Notes: a model not told the origin generated them from the sequence alone. 64,000 nucleotides of DNA from Gillisia lutea (GCF_021568705.1 NZ_JAKGTH010000006.1:310001-374000); one strand, 5' to 3'; numbered from the stretch's first letter, positions 43,568 through 52,610 are shown. Program-made: numbers and translations.

Positions 43568-43696
43568 TCACTTTTCTTCTTAATGAAGTTGAATTTACTT
43601 AATTTGACTATGCTTGAAAAGGGATTAAGAAAAGATTAGCGATTGTAAAGCCGCTATTTTCCGCAAAAAAGTCAGGTAGATAAAAGGGGGTTTAAC

Positions 43697-43704
43697 TATC
43701 TTTG
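43697..43704 (+). promoter_or_regulatory. Probable promoter -7 box of the TerB-like gene
   Basis: TATCTTTG matches TAnnTTTG, 22 bases before the start codon. The remaining 130 bases of the divergent gap show no gene. Confidence 0.45.
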
Positions 43705-43726
43705 CGGTATTAAATTAAATAAAAAT

Positions 43727-44152
43727 ATGTCATTTTTAGATTTGTTTGGCTCGGGAGAGCACTTGCGCAATTTAGGTCATTTTGCAGCTATTGTAAATTT
43801 AGCAGCAATTGATGGTGAAATTAATGAACATGAAGAAATTCAGTTAGAGCGCTTCGCAAGAAAATTGGATATCAGTGAAGAAGAATATTCCCGAGTACTT
43901 AAAAACCCAAGTGAATTTCCAATTCAACCTCCAAATGGAAATGAAAAACGTTTAGAAAGATTACACGACTTATTCAAGATCATTTTTTCTGATCATGAAA
44001 TTGATGAGGAGGAAGTTTATCTTCTTAAAAAATACGCTATAGGATTAGGTTTCTCAACCAGTACTTCTGATGAGATCATTAAGCGTTCTATACAAATATT
44101 CAGCGGTCAGATAAGTTTTGAAGAATATAAATATCTTCTAGACAATAAGTAG
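43727..44152 (+). CDS. TerB-like acidic helical protein
   Basis: A 141-residue cytoplasmic helical protein. Two halves have the TerB/DUF pattern of an acidic loop between helices: LAAIDGEINEHEEIQLERFARKL and FSDHEIDEEEVYLLKKYAIGLG. The TerB family is linked to tellurite resistance and stress by name only; here there are no ter genes nearby, so no function is claimed. It ends two bases before the convergent fbp gene, without a visible terminator. Confidence 0.75.
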   Translation: MSFLDLFGSGEHLRNLGHFAAIVNLAAIDGEINEHEEIQLERFARKLDISEEEYSRVLKNPSEFPIQPPNGNEKRLERLHDLFKIIFSDHEIDEEEVYLLKKYAIGLGFSTSTSDEIIKRSIQIFSGQISFEEYKYLLDNK

Positions 44153-44154
44153 GA

Positions 44155-45165
44155 CTAGCTTCCGTATTTAGCCATAAATTCCTCCGCCTTCTCAACCATC
44201 CTTGTGCTTCCGCAGAAGAAAGGTGCGCGTTGGTGGAGCGCTGTTGGCTTGATATCTAAAATGCGAGAAAAACCATCAGTAGCTTTCCCTCCTGCCTGTT
44301 CAGTTATAAAGGCCATTGGGTTACACTCATATAGAAGTCTCAGTTTCCCATCAGTCGCTTTTGCACTTTTTGGATAAATAAATATCCCTCCTTTAATCAT
44401 GTTTCGGTGGATATCACTTACCATAGAGCCTATGTACCTCGAAGTATATGGGCGGTTCTCCTTTTCCTCCTGGCAATACTTTATATAATCTTTCACACCC
44501 TGTGGAAAATGAACGTAATTCCCTTCATTGATAGAATATATATTTCCATCTTCAGGAAATTTCATATCCGGATGCGATAAGTACCAGGATCCTAAAGCAG
44601 GATTCAGCGTAAATCCATTTACACCCCTTCCTGTAGTATATACGAGCATAGTTGAGGTACCGTAAATAATATATCCAGCAGCAACTTGCTGGTTACCGGG
44701 TTGTAAAAAATCTTCTTGTGTAACAGGAGTTCCCACCGGTGTCACCCTTCTGTAAATTGAAAAAATAGTTCCTACCGATACATTTACATCGATATTTGAA
44801 CTACCATCTAACGGATCCATAAGTACCACATATTTATTTTTGTGATCTCCGTTACATCCTTCAATAGTTATAAAATCCTCATTTTCTTCTGAAGCTATCC
44901 CACATACGATCTCCCGGTTAGTTAAGGTTTGAATAAAAGTATTGTTGGCATATACATCAAGTTTTTGCTGGTCTTCTCCCTGCACATTTGTTTCTCCATA
45001 TGCTCCCACAATATCTACCAAGCCTGCTTTACTCACTTCATGATTTACTACTTTAGCTGCTAAACGAATAGAGTTTATTAAGCGGGAAAGCTCTCCCGAA
45101 GAGTATGCGAAATCGGCTTGATTTTCAATTATAAATTCGCCTAAGGTTTGATTCTTTTTGGGCAT
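44155..45165 (-). CDS. fbp: Class I fructose-1,6-bisphosphatase
   Basis: A 336-residue enzyme of gluconeogenesis, hydrolysing fructose 1,6-bisphosphate to fructose 6-phosphate. The metal and phosphate motif [12 protein letters not shown] and the substrate segments YIIYGTS and ASEENED are present. The start at ATG 45165 gives the usual family length and N-terminus ([11 protein letters not shown]). The frame continues upstream only from a TTG at 45207, which lies inside the -7 box CAAATTTA (plus strand 45205-45212). Confidence 0.96.
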   Translation of the reverse strand: MPKKNQTLGEFIIENQADFAYSSGELSRLINSIRLAAKVVNHEVSKAGLVDIVGAYGETNVQGEDQQKLDVYANNTFIQTLTNREIVCGIASEENEDFITIEGCNGDHKNKYVVLMDPLDGSSNIDVNVSVGTIFSIYRRVTPVGTPVTQEDFLQPGNQQVAAGYIIYGTSTMLVYTTGRGVNGFTLNPALGSWYLSHPDMKFPEDGNIYSINEGNYVHFPQGVKDYIKYCQEEKENRPYTSRYIGSMVSDIHRNMIKGGIFIYPKSAKATDGKLRLLYECNPMAFITEQAGGKATDGFSRILDIKPTALHQRAPFFCGSTRMVEKAEEFMAKYGS

Positions 45166-45204
45166 AAGTTGTGGTGTATGGTTTTTTGATGCGTCAAAAA
45201 TATT

Positions 45205-45266
45205 CAAATTTATAAGTTACTACAACGTTTTCGTGATTATTATATTAATAAGCTTGCTTATTTTTG
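45205..45266. promoter_or_regulatory. Divergent promoters of fbp and the first GNAT gene
   Basis: CAAATTTA (45205-45212, minus-strand reading TAAATTTG) faces fbp; TATTTTTG (45259-45266) faces the GNAT gene, 18 bases before its ATG. Both match TAnnTTTG; -33 elements are not convincing. Confidence 0.4.
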
Positions 45267-45284
45267 AAACAAGTAAAAACAACT

Positions 45285-45761
45285 ATGGAATATATTATTC
45301 GAAAAGCTGAAAAACAAGACCTGCCACAGGTATTGGAATTAATTCAGGAATTAGCTGAATTTGAGAAAGAACCCGAAGCGGTGATTATAGATGTGAGTCA
45401 TTTAGAGGAGGCGGGATTTGGTCCTAATCCTTTATTTACCTGTTTTGTAGCTGAAGTAAACGGAAGGATAGAAGGAATGGCACTGGTCTATTTTAGGTTC
45501 TCCACTTGGAAAGGGCGTACCTTACATTTAGAAGATCTGGTCGTGCGTCAGAAGATGAGAGGTACCGGTTTGGGAAGTGCACTTTATAAAAAGGTAGTCG
45601 ATTTTGCCATATCTCAAGGAGTTAAACGGGCAGAATGGGTAGTTCTAGATTGGAATAAGCCGGCTATAGATTTCTATAAACGCAGTGGAGCCAAGGTTTT
45701 AACCGACTGGCATATCGTTCAAATGGATGAAAAAGCAATGAATGCCTACCTTAAAATTTAA
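45285..45761 (+). CDS. SSAT-like GNAT acetyltransferase, copy 1
   Basis: A 158-residue GNAT enzyme. The acetyl-CoA motif is QKMRGTGLGSALYKKV, and the C-terminal NKPAIDFYKRSGAKV motif B completes the fold. LIQELAEFE, EAGFGPNPLFTCFVAEV and YFRFSTWKGR align with spermidine/spermine (diamine or thialysine) N-acetyltransferases. It is followed 80 bases later by a close paralogue and then the aspartokinase gene. I chose ATG 45285 rather than the TTG 21 bases upstream. Which amine it acetylates is unknown. Confidence 0.85.
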   Translation: MEYIIRKAEKQDLPQVLELIQELAEFEKEPEAVIIDVSHLEEAGFGPNPLFTCFVAEVNGRIEGMALVYFRFSTWKGRTLHLEDLVVRQKMRGTGLGSALYKKVVDFAISQGVKRAEWVVLDWNKPAIDFYKRSGAKVLTDWHIVQMDEKAMNAYLKI

Positions 45762-45815
45762 CATAGCTTAACGTAGCTTAGACCGGGCCACACCTACATT
45801 GTCAAAATCTATTAG

Positions 45816-45823
45816 TAAATTTG
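45816..45823 (+). promoter_or_regulatory. Probable promoter -7 box of the second GNAT gene
   Basis: TAAATTTG matches TAnnTTTG and lies 18 bases before the start codon, suggesting that the second copy and lysC can be transcribed separately. Confidence 0.4.
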
Positions 45824-45841
45824 TGAAAAGCACAAAAAACT

Positions 45842-46315
45842 ATGGAATATATAATAAGAGAAGCAGGAAGAGAAGATATGCCACAAGCTTTAGAGCTTAT
45901 TAAAGAATTGGCAGAACATGAAAACGCTGCAGATCAGGTTGAAATTACCCTGGAAGACCTTGAAAAAGAAGGATTTGATGAAGGTAATTTTAAATGCTTT
46001 GTTGCCGAAGTTGATGGAAAAATACAAGGAATGGCATTGGTGTACTTTCGTTTTTCTACTTGGAAAGGTAGAACCGTACACTTAGAAGATCTTATTGTGA
46101 GAAAAGAAATGAGAGGCACCGGACTTGGAGGCGCTTTATATCAAAGAGTAGTACAATACGGCCATGACAACGGTGTTAAACGTGTAGAATGGGTGGTTTC
46201 TGAAGGAAATAAGAATGCTATTGAATTTTATGAGAACACAGGAGCCGATATTAAAAAGAACTGGTATACCGTACATATGGATGAATTAGGAATTCAGCAA
46301 AATCTCAAGAAATAA
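45842..46315 (+). CDS. SSAT-like GNAT acetyltransferase, copy 2
   Basis: A 157-residue paralogue of the preceding gene, more than half identical by eye over its whole length, with the same acetyl-CoA motif (KEMRGTGLGGALYQRV) and WVVSEGNKNAIEFYENTGA. The pair is a tandem duplication in which both copies keep the motifs and differ most at the start of the substrate region (residues 30-50) and the C-terminus. Its stop codon is two bases before the aspartokinase start, so it is almost certainly co-transcribed with lysC. Confidence 0.86.
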   Translation: MEYIIREAGREDMPQALELIKELAEHENAADQVEITLEDLEKEGFDEGNFKCFVAEVDGKIQGMALVYFRFSTWKGRTVHLEDLIVRKEMRGTGLGGALYQRVVQYGHDNGVKRVEWVVSEGNKNAIEFYENTGADIKKNWYTVHMDELGIQQNLKK

Positions 46316-46317
46316 GT

Positions 46318-47571
46318 ATGGAAATATTTAAATTCGGAGGCGCCTCTGTAAGAGATGCTGCTTCGGTTAGGAATGTTTTCAATGTTTTAAAAAAGACAGG
46401 GTTCAAAGAAAAGGTTATTGTTATCTCTGCCATGGGCAAAATGACCAATGCTTTTGAGGTGGTAATCAACAACTATCTTCAACCAGAAAAGAAATCCGAA
46501 TCCTATTTGCAGGAGATCAAAGAATATCATTTACAGGTAGCACATGAGCTTTTTGAAAATAAACATGCACCTGTATTTGAAAAAATAAATGGTTTTTTTG
46601 AAGAACTTCTTAATTTTCTGAACCATAATAAATCTACCCAATACGATTTTGTTTACGATCAAATAGTAGGATTTGGTGAGTTACTCTCTTCTACCATTGT
46701 AAGTGAATATCTTAAAGGGCAAGGAATATACCACAGTTGGCTGGATGCCCGCCAATTTATAAAAACCGATAACACTTATCGAGATGCTGGAGTAAATTGG
46801 GAAGAAACTCAAAGTAATATCCAAGAAAGAATAGATCCAACTAAGCTTTATATCACTCAGGGATTTATAGGTTCAGACGCCAATAGTTTTACTACAAGTT
46901 TAGGAAGGGAGGGTAGTGATTATACTGCTGCAATCTTCGCTTATTGCCTAAATGCCGAAAGGGTGGTGATCTGGAAGGATGTTCCAGGAGTTTTAAATGC
47001 AGACCCGAGAAGCTTTGAGAATTCGCAGTTGTTACATCAAATTTCTTATGAAGAAGCTATAGAACTTGCTTTTTACGGGGCATCGGTAATTCACCCTAAA
47101 ACCCTGCAACCTCTCCAGCGAAAGGAGATTCCTTTATATGTGAAATCGTTTATCTCCCCAGAAGGAGCAGGTACCGCAGTGAGTAAAGGACAAGCTTTAA
47201 TTCCAGCAGTTCCCTGTTTCATTGTAAAAAAGAATCAGGTGCTTATATCTCTTTCTTCCCTGGATTTCTCATTTATGGTTGAAGAAAATATCAGCGAGAT
47301 CTTTAAACTTTTTCATCAATATCAAATGAAGGTAGATCTTATTCAGAATTCTGCCATTAGCTTTGCCGTTTGTGTTGATAACCGTTTCAATAATCTCGAA
47401 AAACTCATCCAGCATTTAAAAGCCAGATTTAAAGTTGACTATATAACGGGAGTATCTTTATATACCATCAGGCATTTTGATGAGGCCTCTATGAAAGATC
47501 TGCAAAAGGATAAGGAAGTACTTTTAAAACAATTGACCCAAAATACCGTTCAATTGGTTACTAGAGAATAA
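46318..47571 (+). CDS. lysC: Aspartate kinase
   Basis: A 417-residue monofunctional aspartokinase, phosphorylating aspartate as the first step to lysine, methionine and threonine. The kinase core has KFGGASV (residues 5-11), VISAMGKMTNAFE and SLGREGSDYTAAI; the C-terminal ACT-like part (from about residue 300) should bind the feedback effector. The usual TNFPPDAA-type substrate segment is altered. It begins two bases after the second acetyltransferase. A separate thrA or lysC elsewhere is likely. Confidence 0.88.
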   Translation: MEIFKFGGASVRDAASVRNVFNVLKKTGFKEKVIVISAMGKMTNAFEVVINNYLQPEKKSESYLQEIKEYHLQVAHELFENKHAPVFEKINGFFEELLNFLNHNKSTQYDFVYDQIVGFGELLSSTIVSEYLKGQGIYHSWLDARQFIKTDNTYRDAGVNWEETQSNIQERIDPTKLYITQGFIGSDANSFTTSLGREGSDYTAAIFAYCLNAERVVIWKDVPGVLNADPRSFENSQLLHQISYEEAIELAFYGASVIHPKTLQPLQRKEIPLYVKSFISPEGAGTAVSKGQALIPAVPCFIVKKNQVLISLSSLDFSFMVEENISEIFKLFHQYQMKVDLIQNSAISFAVCVDNRFNNLEKLIQHLKARFKVDYITGVSLYTIRHFDEASMKDLQKDKEVLLKQLTQNTVQLVTRE

Positions 47572-47593
47572 AAAAGTTACATATTCATTTAAC

Positions 47594-47601
47594 TATCTTT
47601 G
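47594..47601 (+). promoter_or_regulatory. Probable promoter -7 box of the OlsF-like gene
   Basis: TATCTTTG matches TAnnTTTG, 27 bases before the start codon, in the short gap after lysC. Confidence 0.45.
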
Positions 47602-47628
47602 TTCAAAACCTTAATATAACAGGCATCC

Positions 47629-49428
47629 ATGGGAATTGTAAATGCGAAAGAAGTAGCTAAAGTAATGAACTTGGAAAAGTTAGGGCCAATAGGAACTGCT
47701 GTTGGCTGGATCGTTCTACGCACCACCAAGCTTTCAACCCTGAATACCGAATATGAAAAACGTAAAAAACTTGAAGGAATCGACTTTATCAATTCTATTC
47801 TTGAAGGTTTTGAAATAGATTTTGAGATCCCTGAAAAAGATTTGAAAAGGATACCTAAAACAGGTCCGTTCATCACTATTTCCAATCATCCTCTGGGAGG
47901 AATTGACGGTATGATATTGATGAAAATCCTTTTAGAACAGCGAAAGGACTTCAAAGTAATAGCTAACTTCCTACTACATAGATTAGACCCGCTCAAGCCA
48001 TATATAATGCCAGTGAACCCTTTTGAAGATCACAAAGAAGCGAAGTCCAGTTTAGGGGGAATAAAAATGGCAATTTCTCATTTAAAAGAAGGGGGAGCCT
48101 TCGGAATATTTCCTGCGGGAGAGGTTTCCACCTATAAAGATGAAAAATTAATAGTAGATAAGCCTTGGGAACCTAGTGCCATGAAGCTTATTCAAAAAGC
48201 GAATGTACCGGTAATTCCCATTTATTTTCACGCAAAGAACAGCACCTTCTTTTATAGGTTGGCAGGAATGAATGGAGTGTTTAGAACCGCAAAGCTTCCT
48301 AGTGAAATGCTTTCTCAAAAGAAGCGAAAAATTGTTGTGAGAATAGGAAATGCTATTTCACCCGAAGATCAGAGCAGCAATCCGAATCTTGAAGCTTTTA
48401 CCGCTTTTTTACGAAGAAAGACCTATATGCTCGCGAATTCCTTTGAAAAAAAGGGACTTTTTGACAACCTCCCGAAAAGCTTAAAGATCCCGAAAGCACC
48501 CAAGAAAATTGTATTGGAGACCAATGAGGCTCTTATGGAAGCAGAAGTGGAAACCTGTAGGATGTTAGACAAACGCCTGTTGGAAAGCAAGAATTACGAA
48601 GTTTTTCTCGCCAAAAAAGAGATAATTCCAAATATCCTCAATGAAATAGGCAGATTAAGAGAAATAACGTTTAGGGAAATAGGTGAAGGAACCAATAATT
48701 CCACCGATTTAGATGATTTTGATGACTACTATCATCATCTATTTTTATGGGACAATGACGCTAAAAAAATAGCTGGAGCTTATCGTATGGGGATGGGAGC
48801 CGAGATCTATAAGAATTTAGGTATCAATGGATTCTACCTGCAGGACTTATTTAGATTTGAACCTGAATTACACGATATGATGAGTCAATCTATCGAAATG
48901 GGAAGAGCTTTCATTATCAAAGAATATCAGCAACGCCCCATGCCTCTTTTCTTGCTATGGAAAGGCATCGTTCATTGTACTCTTAGATTTCCGGAACATA
49001 AATTTTTGATCGGTGGCGTAAGCATCAGTAATAAGTTTTCAAATTTCTCAAAATCGCTCATGATAGAATTTATGAAATCTAATTATTACGATCCTTATGT
49101 TGCACAGTTCATAAGACCGAAAAAAGAATTTAAAGTTAAGCTGAAAGATGCCGATAAAGATTTTGTTTTTGTTGAAAGTGAAGCCGACTTAAATAAATTT
49201 GATAGACTGATAGATGAAATTGAGCCGGGAAGCTTGCGTTTACCTGTACTCATAAAAAAATATATCAAGCAAAATGCCCGCGTCGTAGCCTTTAATGTCG
49301 ATCCCCTTTTTAATAATGCCATAGATGGGTTGATGTATATTAGAATTGCTGATCTGCCTGAAAGCACCGTAAAACCGGTAATGGAAGAACTTCAAAAAGA
49401 GTTGGAAGAAAAGTCTCACAAGATTTAA
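47629..49428 (+). CDS. olsF: Bifunctional aminolipid acyltransferase, OlsF-like
   Basis: A 599-residue fusion of two acyltransferases. The N-terminal half (about residues 60-290) is a PlsC-like O-acyltransferase with SNHPLGGIDG (His87, Asp93, spaced H-x5-D) and FPAGEVSTY. The C-terminal half (about 310-590) is a GNAT-like N-acyltransferase of the OlsB type (REITFREIGEGTNNSTDLDDFDDYYHHLFLWD). This order matches OlsF of Flavobacterium and Serratia, which makes ornithine lipids from ornithine and two acyl groups. Other amino acids (glycine, lysine) are possible. It has its own promoter. Confidence 0.82.
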   Translation: MGIVNAKEVAKVMNLEKLGPIGTAVGWIVLRTTKLSTLNTEYEKRKKLEGIDFINSILEGFEIDFEIPEKDLKRIPKTGPFITISNHPLGGIDGMILMKILLEQRKDFKVIANFLLHRLDPLKPYIMPVNPFEDHKEAKSSLGGIKMAISHLKEGGAFGIFPAGEVSTYKDEKLIVDKPWEPSAMKLIQKANVPVIPIYFHAKNSTFFYRLAGMNGVFRTAKLPSEMLSQKKRKIVVRIGNAISPEDQSSNPNLEAFTAFLRRKTYMLANSFEKKGLFDNLPKSLKIPKAPKKIVLETNEALMEAEVETCRMLDKRLLESKNYEVFLAKKEIIPNILNEIGRLREITFREIGEGTNNSTDLDDFDDYYHHLFLWDNDAKKIAGAYRMGMGAEIYKNLGINGFYLQDLFRFEPELHDMMSQSIEMGRAFIIKEYQQRPMPLFLLWKGIVHCTLRFPEHKFLIGGVSISNKFSNFSKSLMIEFMKSNYYDPYVAQFIRPKKEFKVKLKDADKDFVFVESEADLNKFDRLIDEIEPGSLRLPVLIKKYIKQNARVVAFNVDPLFNNAIDGLMYIRIADLPESTVKPVMEELQKELEEKSHKI

Positions 49429-49528
49429 AAGCCTTTTAAAGGCTTGTTAATTTCCTGTTATTCCCAAGTACTGCTTGGGAATTCTTTGTTTTGATGCTTA
49501 CCTTTAATCTTCTAAAAAATAAAAGAAA

Positions 49529-50173
49529 ATGGAAAGAGTATTAGTTGTGGGTGCCACCGGGCATACTGGAAAACGTGTGATAGAGATTCTAAACAATTCC
49601 AAAACTTTTGAACCTTATGCTATGATCCGGAAGGAAGAGCAAAGGCAAATTTTCGAAGATATGGATGTGGAAACGGTAATGGGTGATCTTGAGAAAGATG
49701 TTTCTCATGCTGCGAAAGGTATGGATAGAATAATATTTGCAGCAGGATCAGGTAGTAAAACGGGCGAAGATAAAACCATTGCTATCGACCAGGAAGGAGC
49801 TAAAAAGATGATAGATGCTGCTAAAAATGAAAAGATCAAAAAATTTGTGATGTTAAGCTCTATGGGTGCAGATGACCCTTCGCAAAATAAAGATATGAAA
49901 GTTTATTTACAGGCAAAAAAGAATGCTGATGAACATTTAATACAAAGCGGACTTACGTATTCCATCCTGCGTCCCGGATCCCTTAATGATGAATTAGGGT
50001 TAGCAAAAGTTAAATTAGCTGAAAAATTAAATGAACGCGGGGAGATCTCCCGAGATGATGTAGCCTTTTTATTAGTAATGAGCCTTGCAGACCCATTAGT
50101 TAAAAATAAAACCTTCGAGGCACTTGAAGGGCGGGAATCTATTAAATCTGCTATTATAGAATTAAGCAGTTAA
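49529..50173 (+). CDS. NAD(P)-binding NmrA/SDR-like protein
   Basis: A 214-residue Rossmann-fold protein of the atypical SDR group. The N-terminal motif VVGATGHTGKRV (residues 6-17) and the segments GDLEKDVSHAAKGMDRIIFAAGSGSK and YSILRPGSLNDE are typical of NAD(P)H-binding YwnB/NmrA-like proteins. There is no YxxxK catalytic pair, so it may act as a redox sensor or an unknown reductase. It is alone in its transcript and is followed by a bidirectional terminator. Confidence 0.82.
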   Translation: MERVLVVGATGHTGKRVIEILNNSKTFEPYAMIRKEEQRQIFEDMDVETVMGDLEKDVSHAAKGMDRIIFAAGSGSKTGEDKTIAIDQEGAKKMIDAAKNEKIKKFVMLSSMGADDPSQNKDMKVYLQAKKNADEHLIQSGLTYSILRPGSLNDELGLAKVKLAEKLNERGEISRDDVAFLLVMSLADPLVKNKTFEALEGRESIKSAIIELSS

Positions 50174-50191
50174 GTTGAAATGAACGATTAA

Positions 50192-50228
50192 TAAACAGGC
50201 CTGAAATATAAAATTTCAGGCCTGTTTA
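50192..50228. terminator. Bidirectional terminator between the SDR and arsC genes
   Basis: A 16-bp perfect stem (50192-50207 with 50213-50228; core AACAGGCCTGAAAT) with a 5-base loop, between convergent genes. Confidence 0.9.
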
Positions 50229-50231
50229 TTT

Positions 50232-50645
50232 TTAGTTGTTTGCAGCAAATTCTCTGCAATATTCTTTGATCTCATTTCGTGTAGCAATAAATGCTGCATG
50301 TATCTCGCCTTCAGTGCCCTTAAGTTTAGACGGATCGGAAAAATTATGGTGCATTCTAACAGCACCTTTTGAAGGAATAAAAGGGCAATTTTCATTGGCA
50401 TGGTCGCATACGGTTATGATGAAATTAAAGTCTATATCCTTATATTCATCTACATGATTGCTGGTATGCCCTGAAATATCAACACCGTCTTCCAACATTA
50501 CTGCCACAGCTTTAGGGTTTAGCCCGTGAGTTTCAATTCCTGCACTGTAAACAGAAGCTCTGTTTCCATAAAATTTTTGAAGATAACCCTGGGCCATCTG
50601 ACTTCTACAGGAATTCCCAGTGCAAAGTATAAGTATATTTTTCAC
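50232..50645 (-). CDS. arsC: Thioredoxin-coupled arsenate reductase
   Basis: A 137-residue low-molecular-weight-phosphatase-fold arsenate reductase. The P-loop is CTGNSCRS with catalytic Cys8; the relay cysteines Cys80 and Cys87 (VCDHANENC) and the DP pair near residue 104 correspond to Cys10, Cys82 and Cys89 of the Bacillus-type enzyme, which uses thioredoxin. It starts with GTG. It follows the DUF6428 gene by 13 bases and probably shares its transcript. No arsR, arsB or acr3 gene is adjacent. Confidence 0.92.
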   Translation of the reverse strand: MKNILILCTGNSCRSQMAQGYLQKFYGNRASVYSAGIETHGLNPKAVAVMLEDGVDISGHTSNHVDEYKDIDFNFIITVCDHANENCPFIPSKGAVRMHHNFSDPSKLKGTEGEIHAAFIATRNEIKEYCREFAANN

Positions 50646-50658
50646 AAGTTTAATTTTA

Positions 50659-51156
50659 TTAACAGCATCCGGTACCCGGCGTGCATGAAGTTAAGGTATC
50701 AAGATCCATTTCTTTCTTTTCCTGGGGAACTCCACAAAGTTCCTGAGCTTTACAGGCAGTAGATGGCACATGTAGTTCCAATATAAGTTGGTCCTGAAGT
50801 ATTCTATGATCGTGAACCTCCAACTGCGCAGTGTGAAAACTATCGTTACCATATTCAAATTTTATTATTGCAGAAGAAACAAAGGCTTTCATTTTCCCAA
50901 CCCTTTCCAGGATCTCTAAAGCTTTATTTACGAGCATAAAATCTCTTTTCCCTATCTCTTCGGGACTCTCCCATAGTTGAATAATAGTTTCCCTCCAGGA
51001 ATCTTCCTGCCCGCCGCAATCTACAGCGTCTATTTTTAAGTGCTTCACTTCGGTGATATGATAATTAGCCTGCACTAATAAATTAGGAGCGTATTCAAAT
51101 AATAAGGATTTGTCCCGGTGTTGTTCCAGTAACTTAAAAAGATCACGAGTTTCCAT
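50659..51156 (-). CDS. DUF6428 family protein
   Basis: A 165-residue protein often found beside arsenate reductase in Bacteroidota. It has EQHRDKSLLFEYAPNLLVQANYHITEVKH near the start and a cysteine-rich end (SCTPGTGCC) that could bind metals or arsenite. I chose ATG 51156; the frame extends upstream to a TTG only. The function is unknown, but the arrangement with arsC suggests arsenic handling. An ArsR-type regulator, usual upstream, is not present. Confidence 0.8.
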   Translation of the reverse strand: METRDLFKLLEQHRDKSLLFEYAPNLLVQANYHITEVKHLKIDAVDCGGQEDSWRETIIQLWESPEEIGKRDFMLVNKALEILERVGKMKAFVSSAIIKFEYGNDSFHTAQLEVHDHRILQDQLILELHVPSTACKAQELCGVPQEKKEMDLDTLTSCTPGTGCC

Positions 51157-51258
51157 ATCTAATTTATTTATATATCGCAATATTACGATTAATATGAATT
51201 CAAACAAAATATTTTCATATTAAAAGCACACTAGCAAATTTATTATTAAGACGTTCTT

Positions 51259-51645
51259 TTATAGAAAAGCCTTATCGTTTGGCTCCCAAAGCTCAATTTT
51301 ATTGCCTTCAAGATCAACGATCCATCCAAATTTACCCTCTTCAACAGTTTGTATCTCGTCCATAACCTGCACCCCTTCTTTCTTAAGCTCTTTCAAAAGC
51401 TCTTCGAGATTCTCCACTCTAAAATTCATCATGAAATTTTTCTTAGAAGGCTCAAAATAGGTGGTGTCATCTTTAAAAGGGCTCCATTGTGTGGAACATT
51501 TGTTTCCATCCTTATCCATCCACCAGAAGGTGCATCCCCATTGATCGGTATTTAGGCCTAAATGTGTATTATACCAATCTTTAACAGCCTTTGGGTCTTT
51601 GGTTTTAAAGAACACCCCACCTATGCCTGTAACTCTATTTTTCAT
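51259..51645 (-). CDS. VOC-family (glyoxalase-like) protein
   Basis: A 128-residue vicinal-oxygen-chelate protein made of two beta-alpha-beta-beta-beta modules. The pattern GIGGVFFKTKDPKAVKDWYNTHLGL at the start and GKFGWIVDLEGNKIELWEP at the end is typical of glyoxalase/bleomycin-resistance relatives; the closing glutamate fits a metal site. The substrate is unknown. It lies downstream of neither a clear promoter nor an operon partner, 17 bases upstream of the dehydrogenase gene's end. Confidence 0.85.
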   Translation of the reverse strand: MKNRVTGIGGVFFKTKDPKAVKDWYNTHLGLNTDQWGCTFWWMDKDGNKCSTQWSPFKDDTTYFEPSKKNFMMNFRVENLEELLKELKKEGVQVMDEIQTVEEGKFGWIVDLEGNKIELWEPNDKAFL

Positions 51646-51662
51646 ATAACAACATTTAATTA

Positions 51663-52610
51663 TTAGCTACCTTCTCCAAATCTATCAATAATCTTCCCCG
51701 CGATGGTAGTTGCCAGTTTTTCATGAGACTCCACAGTCCATCCAGCTACATGCGGACTAAAAATCACATTTTCGAAGAACATTAATTCACGTAATGCAAC
51801 CGGCATTTCCTTCTCTAAAAAGAGGTTTTCAAAAGATGATTTTTCATATTCCAATACATCTAGCCCGGCACCTCTGACCTTCCCTTCTATTAAGGCTGAA
51901 ACCAATGCTGAAGTAACTACGCTTTTACCACGAGCAGTATTTATTAGCCAGAACGGATTTTTAAATTTATTTATGAAAGTTGTATCGACCATTTGATTTG
52001 TAAGTGGTGTCCATGGTGTATGTAAGCTCAGTACTTCAACTTTCTCATGAAACTCTTCCAAACCCACTTGTCGCGCGTTTTCATCTCCTACTGCTGCCTT
52101 AATATCATAGCACAAGACCTCCACATCAAAACCCCGTAATTTTTTGGCAAATGCTTTTCCCATATTTCCATAACCTATAATCCCTACTGTTTTGCCATCA
52201 AGCTCCACTCCGCGATTGGCTTCTCTATGCCAATACCCTTGATGCACCTCTCTATTAGCCTTTGTCAATTTATTAAAAAGAGCCAGAATCATTCCAAGGG
52301 TATGCTCGGCTACTGCATTCCTGTTACCTTCAGGAGCCGAAAAAAGAGCGATCCCCTTAGCTTCGGCATAAGCGACATCTATGCTTTCCAAACCTGCTCC
52401 AACCCGGGCAATAAACTTAAGGTTAGGTGAAGCATCTATAAATTCTCTACCGATATTGAACCGACTTCTAATTACTATTCCTTCATACAAATGTTGCATA
52501 GCAAGAATCTCTTCCCTGCTTTTTGTATAAGCTTCTATACTTTGATGCCCCGCCTGCTCCAAGTGTTGAAGGAGTAGTGGATGGTTACTATCGGCATGCA
52601 ATATGGTCAT
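51663..52610 (-). CDS. D-2-hydroxyacid dehydrogenase
   Basis: A 315-residue NAD-dependent dehydrogenase of the D-isomer 2-hydroxyacid family. NAD motif GIIGYGNMGKAFAK, the catalytic Arg in NTARGKSVV, the Glu in the DVLEYEK region and the catalytic His in FSPHVAGWT are all in place. It resembles D-3-phosphoglycerate dehydrogenase but lacks the C-terminal ACT domain, so glyoxylate, hydroxypyruvate or another 2-keto acid may be the substrate. It follows the cupin gene by six bases and is likely co-transcribed with it. Confidence 0.88.
   Translation of the reverse strand: MTILHADSNHPLLLQHLEQAGHQSIEAYTKSREEILAMQHLYEGIVIRSRFNIGREFIDASPNLKFIARVGAGLESIDVAYAEAKGIALFSAPEGNRNAVAEHTLGMILALFNKLTKANREVHQGYWHREANRGVELDGKTVGIIGYGNMGKAFAKKLRGFDVEVLCYDIKAAVGDENARQVGLEEFHEKVEVLSLHTPWTPLTNQMVDTTFINKFKNPFWLINTARGKSVVTSALVSALIEGKVRGAGLDVLEYEKSSFENLFLEKEMPVALRELMFFENVIFSPHVAGWTVESHEKLATTIAGKIIDRFGEGS

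Noticed and set aside
43727-44152. Tellurite resistance function from the TerB-like name
   Set aside because: No other ter gene is present and the similarity is only to the fold.
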